Of a stretch of 64,000 nt of DNA, positions 24,200-32,742 are shown piece by piece. Made by a program: the position numbers and the translations under genes. Below the pieces are notes generated by a model. It ran no database searches. It worked only from the letters and a program-made list of their open reading frames with translations, and was not told where the DNA came from. The stretch covers positions 278,294-342,293 of the forward strand of contig NZ_FNJV01000008.1 in assembly GCF_900103125.1 (NCBI RefSeq). Direction: 5' to 3'. How positions within the stretch are numbered: position 1 is the stretch's first letter; each line of letters begins with the position of its first letter. The stretch is from Mucilaginibacter sp. OK268 (GTDB lineage Bacteria > Bacteroidota > Bacteroidia > Sphingobacteriales > Sphingobacteriaceae).

Positions 24200-25222
24200 T
24201 TATTTAAGTTCGATGGTGTTATTTTTTATTTCGTAATCAATACTTAACGACTTATTAAGAGCCTCCAGAACGTCGGGCAGGTTAAAGCCCGTAAAATCGG
24301 CGTTAAGCATATAGTGGTTCAATTTTTCGTTGGCTACAACAATGTGTGTTTTATACCTCGCGTTTAGTACAGGTACAATATCTTTCATCAGTTTATTATC
24401 AAATAACAAATCCTCGTGGTTCCATATTTTAAGCGCACTTTCATCAGATTTGGTAACTGGCTTTAGCGTATGATCATATGCAGAGTATATCGCTTTTTGA
24501 TGAGGATAAAGCATCACATCCCCATTTTCTATATTTAACCGGGTGTTGTTTATATTCTGTTTGGTTTTAATACTCACGGATACTTTACCGGTAACTACAG
24601 CCACATCAGCTTCGCTGCTTTGCTCATTGTCACGCACGCGGAAACTTGTCCCCCAAACTTTGGTGATAATAGAATGACTACTGATTATAAAAGGACGTTC
24701 TGGATTCTTAGTGACCTCAAAAAAGCATTCGCCCGACATAAAAACCATACGTGACGATGCTGCAAATTCCTTTGGATATTTTAATTGTGCGTTGGGGTTT
24801 AACCAAACCGTACTACCATCGGGAAGTTTTGATTTATAAATACGGTGGGAGTTATTAGTGATAGCAACCATTTCCTGCTGGTTACTGGCCAGCATATCTT
24901 GGTTACCCGTATTTGTTTGACGGTATAAACCTATCATTATAGCTATCAATAACATGGCAGCCACTGCACCTACCCATAACCAGGTATTACTTCTCTTATT
25001 TATTACAAGCGCATCCTGATCATTTACAGCATCTATATTGTTCAGTATACTGTTATATATCTTTTCTTCCAACTCTTTTTGCTGAGCGGCATTCAGGGCC
25101 GAAGTATAATTAGCATCATGTTCAAATGACAGGTACCATTGTTTTACCTGGGCAGCCTCATCATCCGTGCATTCGCCATTAATATACCGTTCCAGTAATT
25201 CAATAGATAGATGTTCTTTCAT
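24200..25222 (-). CDS. FecR-like transmembrane anti-sigma factor (locus 2)
   Basis: This is a 340-residue protein. The cytoplasmic part starts LSIELLERYINGECTDDEAA, typical of FecR proteins. A transmembrane helix follows (LWVGAVAAMLLIAIMIGLY, about 82-100). The FecR domain contains KLPDGSTVWLNPNAQLKYPK, MVFMSGECFFEVTKNPERPF and VVTGKVSVSIKTKQ. The C-terminal DUF4974-like domain ends NLPDVLEALNKSLSIDYEIK. It should hold the upstream-encoded sigma factor inactive until the receptor's STN domain signals. It lies 85 nt after the sigma gene and about 210 nt before susC. Confidence 0.93.
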   Translation of the reverse strand: MKEHLSIELLERYINGECTDDEAAQVKQWYLSFEHDANYTSALNAAQQKELEEKIYNSILNNIDAVNDQDALVINKRSNTWLWVGAVAAMLLIAIMIGLYRQTNTGNQDMLASNQQEMVAITNNSHRIYKSKLPDGSTVWLNPNAQLKYPKEFAASSRMVFMSGECFFEVTKNPERPFIISSHSIITKVWGTSFRVRDNEQSSEADVAVVTGKVSVSIKTKQNINNTRLNIENGDVMLYPHQKAIYSAYDHTLKPVTKSDESALKIWNHEDLLFDNKLMKDIVPVLNARYKTHIVVANEKLNHYMLNADFTGFNLPDVLEALNKSLSIDYEIKNNTIELK

Positions 25223-25307
25223 GAAAAGAAAAAAATTCGGTTTATACTATGATTGACGTTTGAGAAAGACACATCCCTTAGTCGGTTTGAAACTTTTTTT
25301 AAAAAAA

Positions 25308-25892
25308 TTATTTTAGCAGCAAAAACAGCATAAGAGTAAGGTAGTGGGTAAGGGTAAGCCTTATTTGTTTTATAGCTTTGGTAAGATGCTGTTCTACCGT
25401 TTTCTCGGATATGCCCAGGTATCTGGCTATTTCTTTATTGCTTTTATGTTCTTTACGGCTCAGCTCAAATACGGAGCGGCATTTATCTGGCAGATGGCTT
25501 ATTTCTTCATCAATGGTATAAACCAGATCTTTTAACATGATGGAATCTACGGTTGAGTTATCAACCTCGGTATGTACAACTTTAAAAGCTTCTTTATACC
25601 TTGAACGCACCAATTCCTTGCGATAAATATCAATAACCTGGTTAGCTATGGCCGAATACAGATATGCACCTATAGTAGTATTGATTTGAAGTACTTGCCT
25701 TTTTGTCCAAAGGTTAGTAAAAAGTTCCTGTACAACCTCCTCTGCCAGCTCTCTGTTCTTTAGCCTCTTATATGCCTCGTCAAATAGTTTTTTCCAGTAC
25801 CGGGAGTATATCTCATGGAATGCACCAAGCCTGTCTTGCTTCAACAATCGTATCAGTTCCTCTTCGGACAGCTCTTCTGTGAAATCAATCAT
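25308..25892 (-). CDS. FecI-like ECF sigma-70 factor (locus 2)
   Basis: This is a 194-residue sigma factor. Region 2 is at about 15-75 (GAFHEIYSRYWKKLFDEAYK; ELAEEVVQELFTNLWTKRQ). Region 4 is at about 125-180 (DKCRSVFELSRKEHKSNKEI, then ARYLGISEKTVEQHLTKAIK). A hydrophobic tail (TLTHYLTLMLFLLLK) closes the protein, as in many Bacteroidota FecI-like factors. It starts the second sigma/FecR/SusC/SusD set and faces cobW across a 285-bp divergent gap. Confidence 0.93.
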   Translation of the reverse strand: MIDFTEELSEEELIRLLKQDRLGAFHEIYSRYWKKLFDEAYKRLKNRELAEEVVQELFTNLWTKRQVLQINTTIGAYLYSAIANQVIDIYRKELVRSRYKEAFKVVHTEVDNSTVDSIMLKDLVYTIDEEISHLPDKCRSVFELSRKEHKSNKEIARYLGISEKTVEQHLTKAIKQIRLTLTHYLTLMLFLLLK

Positions 25893-26042
25893 AACCTAGG
25901 TAACAGCAGGTTAATAAGACGTAATTAAAATATTAACCAATCGACAAAACTGAAAAAAAATCAACAACCTATCAAGTCTGGATTGTAATAGTTTCGTTGA
26001 TTTTTTATTTTTCCCCGTAACATTTTAGCTATTAAAAGTTTA

Positions 26043-26065
26043 CAAAGTGTTATTAAAACACTTTG
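26043..26065. promoter_or_regulatory. 9-bp inverted repeat in the sigma/cobW divergent region
   Basis: CAAAGTGTT (26043-26051) and AACACTTTG (26057-26065) are exact inverse copies with a 5-nt spacer. It is a possible operator or small hairpin. It lies about 150 bp from the sigma gene and about 110 bp from cobW. Confidence 0.4.
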
Positions 26066-26119
26066 CTGTATAAAAACGGACTTACAACTACATTATTATT
26101 TACCTGGTTAAGAATAATC

Positions 26120-26140
26120 AAAAGCAACAAAATTGCATTT
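26120..26140. promoter_or_regulatory. Probable operator of cobW-lgt, shared with the 31153 gene
   Basis: AAAAGCAA-N5-TTGCATTT, an inverted repeat with one mismatch, sits 6 bp upstream of the TATATTTG -7 element. A perfect version with the same 5-bp spacer precedes the reductase gene at 31199-31219. The position overlaps the -33 region, as expected for repression. Confidence 0.65.
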
Positions 26141-26146
26141 ATTAAT

Positions 26147-26154
26147 TATATTTG
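26147..26154 (+). promoter_or_regulatory. cobW -7 element (TATATTTG)
   Basis: TATATTTG matches TAnnTTTG and lies 23 bp before the ATG at 26178. Confidence 0.6.
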
Positions 26155-26177
26155 CTTCAATTTAAACAGACTGAAGA

Positions 26178-27155
26178 ATGAGCGTGACAGCAGCAAAGCC
26201 CGTTACCATAATCACCGGCTTTCTCGGCGCCGGTAAAACCACTTTCCTGAACGGGTTGATAGCCTACAAAAACACTGAGAAACTAGCCGTGATTGAAAAT
26301 GAGTTTGGCCAGGAAGGGATAGATGGGCAATTGGTTATTTGTGCCGATGATAAGCTGTTTGAACTCAGCAATGGCTGCTTGTGCTGCACTTTGAATGAAG
26401 ACTTTTACTCGCTGCTGGAAGTTTTATGGGAAGGTCGCGAAGAATTTGATGAACTGGTGATAGAAACCACTGGCATAGCTAACCCAGCATCGGTAGCAGC
26501 GCCCTTTCTCACTAATGCTAATGTGCCTTATTATTACAAACTCAAACGGGTAATATGCCTGGTAGATGCCCGTAACATTGAACAACAACTACGCGAAACC
26601 GACGAAGCACGCAATCAGATCAGCTTTAGTGATATTTTACTCATCACTAAAACAGACATGGTGACCGCTGAACAACTGCCCCATATTGAAAATATTTTGA
26701 GAGGTATTAATCCACTGGCTATTGTATTATCTGGTCATCGTGAATGTTATCCTTTTGACGAAATTTATCAGGCAACACGCGAGGCTGTAATTGAAGTTAA
26801 ATTGCCTAAAGTAGGCAACCGGACCTTTGCACTGCAGCGCCACCAACATGAGGATCTGGTTTCATTAAGTTTTAATTTCAATGAACCATTTGACCTGCAA
26901 TTGCTATCACACCGCTTAACCGTTTTCCTGAATTTTCAGGCTAAAGATGTTTACCGGGTAAAAGGCATTTTTAATATTCACGATCAACTACAAAAAATCA
27001 TCATACAATCAGTCATGAACGACCTGGCTGTTGCCGCCGGCGATACCTGGGCAAATGAAGTTGAAAGAAACAGCCGGATTGTATTTATCGGTAAAAACCT
27101 GGAGCCTGCCGGCTTTGAAAAAATGTTACGACAATGCTTATACCGACACATTTAA
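26178..27155 (+). CDS. COG0523 (CobW-type) GTP-dependent metal chaperone
   Basis: This is a 325-residue G3E GTPase. Walker A GFLGAGKTT (14-22), the family metal-binding CLCC motif (67-70), Walker B-like ELVIETTGIANP and the guanine motif TKTD are all visible. The C-terminal CobW_C domain follows, with the RHQHEDLVSLSFNFNEPFD stretch. COG0523 proteins deliver Zn (less often Co or Ni) to client enzymes and are often induced by zinc shortage through Zur. Here an inverted repeat overlaps the promoter, fitting such control, though the regulator is not identified. The 3' end overlaps lgt by 22 nt. Confidence 0.9.
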   Translation: MSVTAAKPVTIITGFLGAGKTTFLNGLIAYKNTEKLAVIENEFGQEGIDGQLVICADDKLFELSNGCLCCTLNEDFYSLLEVLWEGREEFDELVIETTGIANPASVAAPFLTNANVPYYYKLKRVICLVDARNIEQQLRETDEARNQISFSDILLITKTDMVTAEQLPHIENILRGINPLAIVLSGHRECYPFDEIYQATREAVIEVKLPKVGNRTFALQRHQHEDLVSLSFNFNEPFDLQLLSHRLTVFLNFQAKDVYRVKGIFNIHDQLQKIIIQSVMNDLAVAAGDTWANEVERNSRIVFIGKNLEPAGFEKMLRQCLYRHI

Positions 27156-27997
27156 ATATACCCGTGTACATTACCTGGAACCCCAATCCCAACATTTTTG
27201 ACCTTGGCTTTTATGCCCTGCACTGGTATTCCGTTTTGTTTTTAGGCGGCTTTGTACTGGGCTACCTGATCATTAAACAGCGTTTTAAAACTGCTTGTAT
27301 TAACCCCTACCTGCTTGAACGCCTTACTCTTTATACAGTAGCCGGCAGCTTGATTGGCGCCCGGCTGGGCCATTGCCTGTTTTACGACTGGGAATATTAT
27401 CATTCGCATATCATAGAAATAATTTTACCTTTTCAGTTTACACCCCATTTTAAGGTCACCGGTTATCAGGGACTGGCCAGTCACGGTGGTGGCATTGGTA
27501 TATTTATAGCACTTTGGCTTTACCACCGCAAGTACCATAAGGATATAAACCTGCTGTGGGTAATGGATCAACTGGCTTTAGTAGTTCCGCTGGCAGGATG
27601 TTGTATCAGGCTGGGCAATCTCATGAACTCCGAAATTATCGGCCGTCCAACGCAAATGAGTTGGGCATTTATTTTTGTCAGGGATGATAGTGTTCCCCGA
27701 CATCCCGCGCAACTTTATGAAGCTATGGCATATCTTGGTATCTTTATCATTTTGAACTTAGTAACCAGATACAGGCCATCAAAAAATGGTTTTCTGTTGG
27801 GTTTATTTCTGACTTTGGTATTTACGGCCAGATTCCTATTAGAAGGTATAAAGGAAGATCAAGTGGCCTTTGAAGCCCATATGTCATTAAATATGGGACA
27901 ATTATTAAGTATCCCTTTTATTGTGGCGGGCATTATTCTAATGATCCTTAAAAGCAGAAAAGGTACCGTAATACGTGATAAGGTGGAAACGATATAA
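27134..27997 (+). CDS. lgt: Prolipoprotein diacylglyceryl transferase
   Basis: This 287-residue inner-membrane enzyme transfers diacylglycerol from phosphatidylglycerol to the lipobox cysteine, the first step of lipoprotein maturation. Multiple transmembrane helices are visible, and the H-box-like GYQGLASHGGGIGIF and the Lgt signature RLGNLMNSEIIGRPTQMSWAF (split here at residue level, about 156-176) are present. HPAQLYEAMAYL and ARFLLEGIKEDQ match conserved C-terminal segments. It starts inside cobW (22-nt overlap), suggesting translational coupling and that an essential gene shares the cobW promoter. An internal promoter was not found. Confidence 0.94.
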   Translation: MLIPTHLNIPVYITWNPNPNIFDLGFYALHWYSVLFLGGFVLGYLIIKQRFKTACINPYLLERLTLYTVAGSLIGARLGHCLFYDWEYYHSHIIEIILPFQFTPHFKVTGYQGLASHGGGIGIFIALWLYHRKYHKDINLLWVMDQLALVVPLAGCCIRLGNLMNSEIIGRPTQMSWAFIFVRDDSVPRHPAQLYEAMAYLGIFIILNLVTRYRPSKNGFLLGLFLTLVFTARFLLEGIKEDQVAFEAHMSLNMGQLLSIPFIVAGIILMILKSRKGTVIRDKVETI

Positions 27998-28040
27998 ACA
28001 AAACAGGTAGCTTGAATATTCATGCTACCCGTTTTGTTTT
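27997..28040. terminator. Bidirectional terminator between lgt and the peptidase gene
   Basis: AACAAAACAGGTAGC pairs with GCTACCCGTTTTGTTTT (28024-28040) around a 12-nt loop, with one bulge. A-rich and T-rich flanks serve both convergent genes. Confidence 0.78.
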
Positions 28041-28054
28041 GAACAAGCGATTGC

Positions 28055-30222
28055 TTAATTTTTATGTATATCCAGCTCGCTGATCAGGTTATCGGCATGA
28101 CCCAATTTATCCATACACCATAACACATAGCGAATATCTACACAAATAGTTCTTTTGTACTTTTTGTCGAAAGCGATATCTCCGCTCATGGCTTCCCAAT
28201 TACCATCAAACGCCAAACCGATCAATTCACCATTGCCGTTTATAACCGGTGAGCCAGAGTTCCCGCCTGTAATATCATCGTTGGTGATAAAACATACAGG
28301 CACAGTCCCATCAACGGCATACTGACCGAAATCTTTTTTCTTGTATGCATCGATCAATGAGGACGGGAGATCAAATTCGCTATCGCCGGGTTTATACTTT
28401 TTCATCACCCCATCCAAATTGGTGGTAATATTATACTGCTTACCATCTTTGGAGGCATAATCCTGCACGTTACCATAACTAATACGCATGGTTGAGTTAG
28501 CATCGGGATACATCAATCTGCCCTGGTTTTTCTCAAGTAAAGCTTGCAGGTACAGCTTATCCAGCTTTTCTTTTTGCTCTTCAAAATTGCTAACCTTTGA
28601 ACCAAAAGCATTACGGGCATAAGCCCTGGGGCTCACCTGTCTGGCGTATTGGTATGCTGGGTCGTTACCCAATGTTTCGATAGATGGGTTTTGCATGAAG
28701 GCCTTAAATTTATCAGGGTTAATCACGATGCTCTTACTCCAAAGCTCATCAGCGAATTTTGTAAATGAATCTTCAACAGTAGCTCCCTTGTATTTCTTAA
28801 CAATGTCTTCAATAAATTGCGGGTGCTGATCTTTCGGAACGCCGGCATAATAAGTAGCCATGATCTGCGCGAAGATTTTTTTATCGGCCGTTTCATTATA
28901 GTTACTTACATAACCATCATTTACTTCCTTGAGGTCTTTTTTTAGATCTTCAACAGCCTTAGCATCATCCTTACGAGCCTGAAGCCCCCTTAAAATATTA
29001 TAAGTAACCAGCGTATTATATACAAACCCGGGGGCCAACAAACCCTCTTCTACAAATGTGCGATGAATGGCATAAGGTTCATAGGTAGCATACATTTTCT
29101 TATAGTTATCCATTAAACCTGAGTAGGTCGGCTTATCAGCGGCCCATTGTGTGAACTCGGCCTCTTCTTTCAATTTTTGGTCATAAATATTCAGCTGCTT
29201 TAACTGTTCGGTTTGACCAATAAAGTATTTCCAATAATTGGCTATCTCGGCATATTTTGATGATAACTTAAGGCGGATATCCACACTCTTATTCATCTCC
29301 TCTTTCCAAGCCTTGAGGCGGATATCACGCAATTTTACAATTACCGGATTAGTTTCTTCAGTAGCTAATCTAACACCATTTGATGTCAGGAACCTGTCTG
29401 TATGGCCTGGGTATCCATATACCATGGCAAAATCTCCATTTTTAACGCCCTTGATAGATACCGGCAAAAACTTCTTAGGTACCAACGGCACGTTATCAGT
29501 TGAGTAAGCGGCCGGTTTACCATCTTTACCGCTGTAGATCCTGAAAATAGAAAAATCACCTGTATGCCTTGGCCATTCCCAGTTATCGGTATCACCTCCG
29601 AATTTACCTATTGATGAGGTGGGGCACCAACCAGACGAACATCGCTATAGGTTTCATACAGGTACAAAAAATATTGGTTGCCGTCGAAAAAATCTTTGAT
29701 AGCCCCCTCATAACCACTGTTCCTGGTGGCATCAACTATAAGCTGATTTTTAACCTCTTCCAGTTTTTCTCCACGGTTGGATTCTGTAGCACCTTGCAAA
29801 GCGGCAGTTACCTGCGGGGTTACATCTTCCATTCGCACCAAAAACTGTACAAATAATCCAGGTATAGGCTTCTCTTCGGCATAGCTTTTAGCATAAAAGC
29901 CATTGTCCAGAATATCATTCTGTGATGTTGAATTGGCTGATATAGCCTCGTAACCGCAGTGGTGATTAGTAAAAACCAGTCCTTTGTTGGATACTACTTC
30001 ACCTGTACAGAAACCCCCACCTAATGAAACGATGGCATCCTTTATACTGGCTTTATTAATGTTGTACAGATCTTCTGGGGTTAGTTTAAAACCCTGCTTC
30101 TTCATCTGATCATAATTTTTACCTATCAGCATAGGAATCCACATCCCCTCATCAGCTTTAGCTGCCTCCATAAAAACAATTGGAAGCAACAATGTCACAA
30201 TCATTAATTTAAGTTTACTCAT
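28055..30222 (-). pseudogene. S46 dipeptidyl-peptidase (DPP7-type), broken by a one-base frameshift
   Basis: Two consecutive frames together encode a 722-residue S46 peptidase. The N-terminal part (30222 to about 29617) has a signal peptide and the catalytic-His segment FTNHHCGYEA (His87/88), and runs into ...RLVGAPP before stopping at HQ*. In the -1 frame, the sequence continues directly as SSIGKFGGDTDNWEWPRHTG, the expected S46 continuation, to 28055. One T is missing between 29616 and 29617 relative to the expected CCT-TCA. The Ser motif GGNSGSPV and the FDGNWEAMSGD segment are intact. Gly in FDGNWE is the DPP7-type residue, preferring hydrophobic P1; DPP11 has Arg. It could be a recent pseudogene, a sequencing error or programmed shifting. 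It lies 16 nt after the reductase gene. Confidence 0.85.
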
Positions 30223-30238
30223 ACTATTGGTTTAATAT

Positions 30239-31153
30239 TTAAATGTAGTTATTGTCTATCAAATCCTTATTAATAAATGCGCTTGCTGCTGTCCCCAATG
30301 CAACCGACATGGATACCGCGCGCATAGGGGTAGTGCTATCGCCAGCGGCATAAACTCCGGGTATATTGGTGCGACCAAAACCATCTACATTAATATAACC
30401 CGCATCCGTAAGGTCGCATCCGAGCTTCCCGGGCAGGTCGCAGTGCTGTATAAAGGCCGGGCGATTATATAAAGCATTTATCAGATAAATCCTGTCATTT
30501 TCCAGTGATATGCCTTTGATATAACCATTTTCATGTACTATTTCCCTCACCTTGCTTTCCTCAATATTAATATTGCGCGACTGCAATGTTTTCATCTGTT
30601 CTACACTTAATGTTGATGCTCCATTGGTAAACAGTGTAAGATCTTTTGTCCAGTTGTTGATAAGCTTAGCATACTCATAACCTCCGTCTCCATTTCCTAA
30701 AATACCGGTAGGTTGCTGCCGAACTTCATAGCCATGACAATAAGGACAATGTATTACAGAAATGCCCCAACATTCAGCAAAGCCAGGTATATCTGGCAAA
30801 ATATCTTTTATGCCGGTAGCAAAAAGCACTTTCTTTGCAATATACTTTTTGCCGGATAGCGTTTGTATGCGAAAACCATCTTCTTTTGCTATAGCATTTG
30901 TAACGGTATCTGCAATTAGCTTGACTGTGTTATACATCGAGAGTTGTTCAAGAGCTATTTGAGTAATAGCTGCCGGTGTTTCGCCATCACGGGTCAAGAA
31001 GTTATGCGAATGCGGGGTTTGCCGGTTACAAGGCTTACCAGAATCAATCACCAAAACCTTGCGCAACGCCCGCCCTAAAGAAGTGGCCGCAGACAGTCCC
31101 GCGTAACTGCCACCAATAATTATCACTTCAAAATCTGTTTCGAAACTATTCAT
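30239..31153 (-). CDS. Thioredoxin-reductase-like NAD(P)/FAD oxidoreductase
   Basis: This is a 304-residue protein from the ATG at 31153; a GTG one codon upstream is possible. The FAD-binding GGSYAGLSAA (14-23), CPYC redox pair (Cys136 and Cys139), NAD(P) region GILGNGDGGYEYAK and the late FAD motif GVYAAGDSTTPMRAVSMSVA are clear. TrxB has CATC, so this is a paralog rather than the housekeeping enzyme, close to small-molecule disulfide or bacillithiol-type reductases. The DPP7-like gene follows 16 nt downstream. A perfect 9-bp inverted repeat upstream, of the same type as at cobW, suggests shared metal- or redox-responsive control. Confidence 0.85.
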   Translation of the reverse strand: MNSFETDFEVIIIGGSYAGLSAATSLGRALRKVLVIDSGKPCNRQTPHSHNFLTRDGETPAAITQIALEQLSMYNTVKLIADTVTNAIAKEDGFRIQTLSGKKYIAKKVLFATGIKDILPDIPGFAECWGISVIHCPYCHGYEVRQQPTGILGNGDGGYEYAKLINNWTKDLTLFTNGASTLSVEQMKTLQSRNINIEESKVREIVHENGYIKGISLENDRIYLINALYNRPAFIQHCDLPGKLGCDLTDAGYINVDGFGRTNIPGVYAAGDSTTPMRAVSMSVALGTAASAFINKDLIDNNYI

Positions 31154-31197
31154 CACTTCATTTTATTATTTCGGTTGAAAGTAATAAAGAATAAATA

Positions 31198-31220
31198 CAA
31201 ATGCAACTTTATTGCATTTG
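31198..31220. promoter_or_regulatory. Perfect inverted repeat upstream of the reductase gene
   Basis: CAAATGCAA (31198-31206), a CTTTA spacer and TTGCATTTG (31212-31220) form a perfect 9-bp dyad, 45 bp upstream of the start codon. It matches the cobW site in half-site, orientation and 5-bp spacing. Confidence 0.7.
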
Positions 31221-31324
31221 ATGAATAATTATGATAAAACAATGAATCACAGGCGAATAATCTGCCAGATTTCTAACCTACATTTTTCTTACATATCAGG
31301 GAATGAGTACCAATGTTACCTGGC

Positions 31325-32731
31325 TTATTTTTCTTGAGTATCCTGAATATAGGCCTGCTTCCAGTAAGCTTCGATATTTTCTAATGAACGGCCCTTGGTT
31401 TCAGGAATGAGCTTAAAAGTAAGCCACAACGCAGGTGAGCAGCAGAGTGCGAATAGCCAAAACGTCCATGAGGATCCCAGGCCTTCCAGCATAATGGGTG
31501 TTAGTTGCCCTACTAAAAAGTTACCTACCCACAATGATAGTGTAGCCAAAGCCATAGCCTTTCCCCTGATAGCATTAGGAAATATTTCACCTACAACCAC
31601 CCAGCAAACCGGCCCGAAAGAGAATGCGAAACAGGATATAAATGTTATTATAAAGATCAATATCCATGGCCCGGTAGTTATTCCGAGTGCGAACAAGGCC
31701 CCGATAATGAGCAATGAAATAACCGCGCCCCCAATACCAACAAACAGTAAAGGTCTGCGCCCCCATATATCTATGGTAAAAATGGCTACAAAAGTAAATA
31801 CCACGTTAACCAGTCCTATGGTTACCTGCCCGCCAAGCGCATTGTTAAGCGTGAAACCAGCCTGCTCCAAAATTCTGGGGCCATAATAAATAACCGCATT
31901 AATACCACACACTTGTGACAGGAAGGGCAACAATAAGCCTATCCATAAAGCCTTACGATAAACCGGGGTGAATAGTTCTTTAATAGAACCTTCATTATTA
32001 TCGCTATCTAGTGTTTTAAAGGCATCTATTTCTTTCTGTGCAGCTTCCGCACCATCAATTTTAATCAGGATAGCTTTTGCTTTTTGCTCCTGGCTTTTTA
32101 ACAATAACCACCGTGGTGATTCAGGGACTAAAAACAGGCAGATCAAAAATATACCAGCGGGTAATGCCCCCAAACCCAGCATACCACGCCAAACCTCGGT
32201 CGAAAATATTTTGTTTATATCAGCATTATTAAATACACCTGATGTATGGCTTGCCAAATAAGCGTTTGAAAAATAAGCCAGCACAATACCAATGGTTAAG
32301 GCGAGTTGATATAATGATACCATCATTCCACGGAAGCGCGATGGTGAGAATTCAGAAATATATAGGGGCGATACCATAGAAGCTACGCCAATACCCAAAC
32401 CGCCTATTAACCTGAATATAATTAAAGTAGTAAATGAATTTGAGAACATGCAGCCCAAAGCCGATGCCAGAAAAAGCACTGCCGAAATGATCAGCACAAT
32501 CTTACGGCCATATTTATCGCTCAATTTGCCAGAAAGGCTAACACCTATGATACAACCTAATAATGCACAACTTACAAACCAGCCTTCGCTAACAGCATTT
32601 AAATTAAAATCGTGTTTAACCAGGCTTACCGTCCCTGAAATTACAGCGGTGTCAAAACCAAATAAAAATCCGCCGAGAGCGGCCACAAGACATACGAGAT
32701 ACAAGTAAGTGCTATTTTGTTTTACTGTCAT
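31325..32731 (-). CDS. Sugar-porter family MFS transporter
   Basis: This 468-residue, 12-helix transporter has the sugar-porter signatures: GGFLFGFDTAVISGT in helix 1, GKLSDKYGRKIVLI after helix 2, the sequence RLIGGLGIGVASMVSPLYISE, PESPRWLL in the central loop and PETKGRSLENIEAYW at the C-terminus. It likely imports a hexose or pentose with protons, as XylE or GalP do. It starts 11 nt after the isomerase-like gene and shares its operon, under probable control of the divergent GntR/UTRA regulator. A sugar kinase gene is not visible beside it. Confidence 0.92.
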   Translation of the reverse strand: MTVKQNSTYLYLVCLVAALGGFLFGFDTAVISGTVSLVKHDFNLNAVSEGWFVSCALLGCIIGVSLSGKLSDKYGRKIVLIISAVLFLASALGCMFSNSFTTLIIFRLIGGLGIGVASMVSPLYISEFSPSRFRGMMVSLYQLALTIGIVLAYFSNAYLASHTSGVFNNADINKIFSTEVWRGMLGLGALPAGIFLICLFLVPESPRWLLLKSQEQKAKAILIKIDGAEAAQKEIDAFKTLDSDNNEGSIKELFTPVYRKALWIGLLLPFLSQVCGINAVIYYGPRILEQAGFTLNNALGGQVTIGLVNVVFTFVAIFTIDIWGRRPLLFVGIGGAVISLLIIGALFALGITTGPWILIFIITFISCFAFSFGPVCWVVVGEIFPNAIRGKAMALATLSLWVGNFLVGQLTPIMLEGLGSSWTFWLFALCCSPALWLTFKLIPETKGRSLENIEAYWKQAYIQDTQEK

Positions 32732-32742
32732 GTGGCTAATGC

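Noticed and set aside
31395..31886. 163-residue open frame antisense to the sugar transporter
   Set aside because: It is the reverse reading of membrane helices, with no own features.
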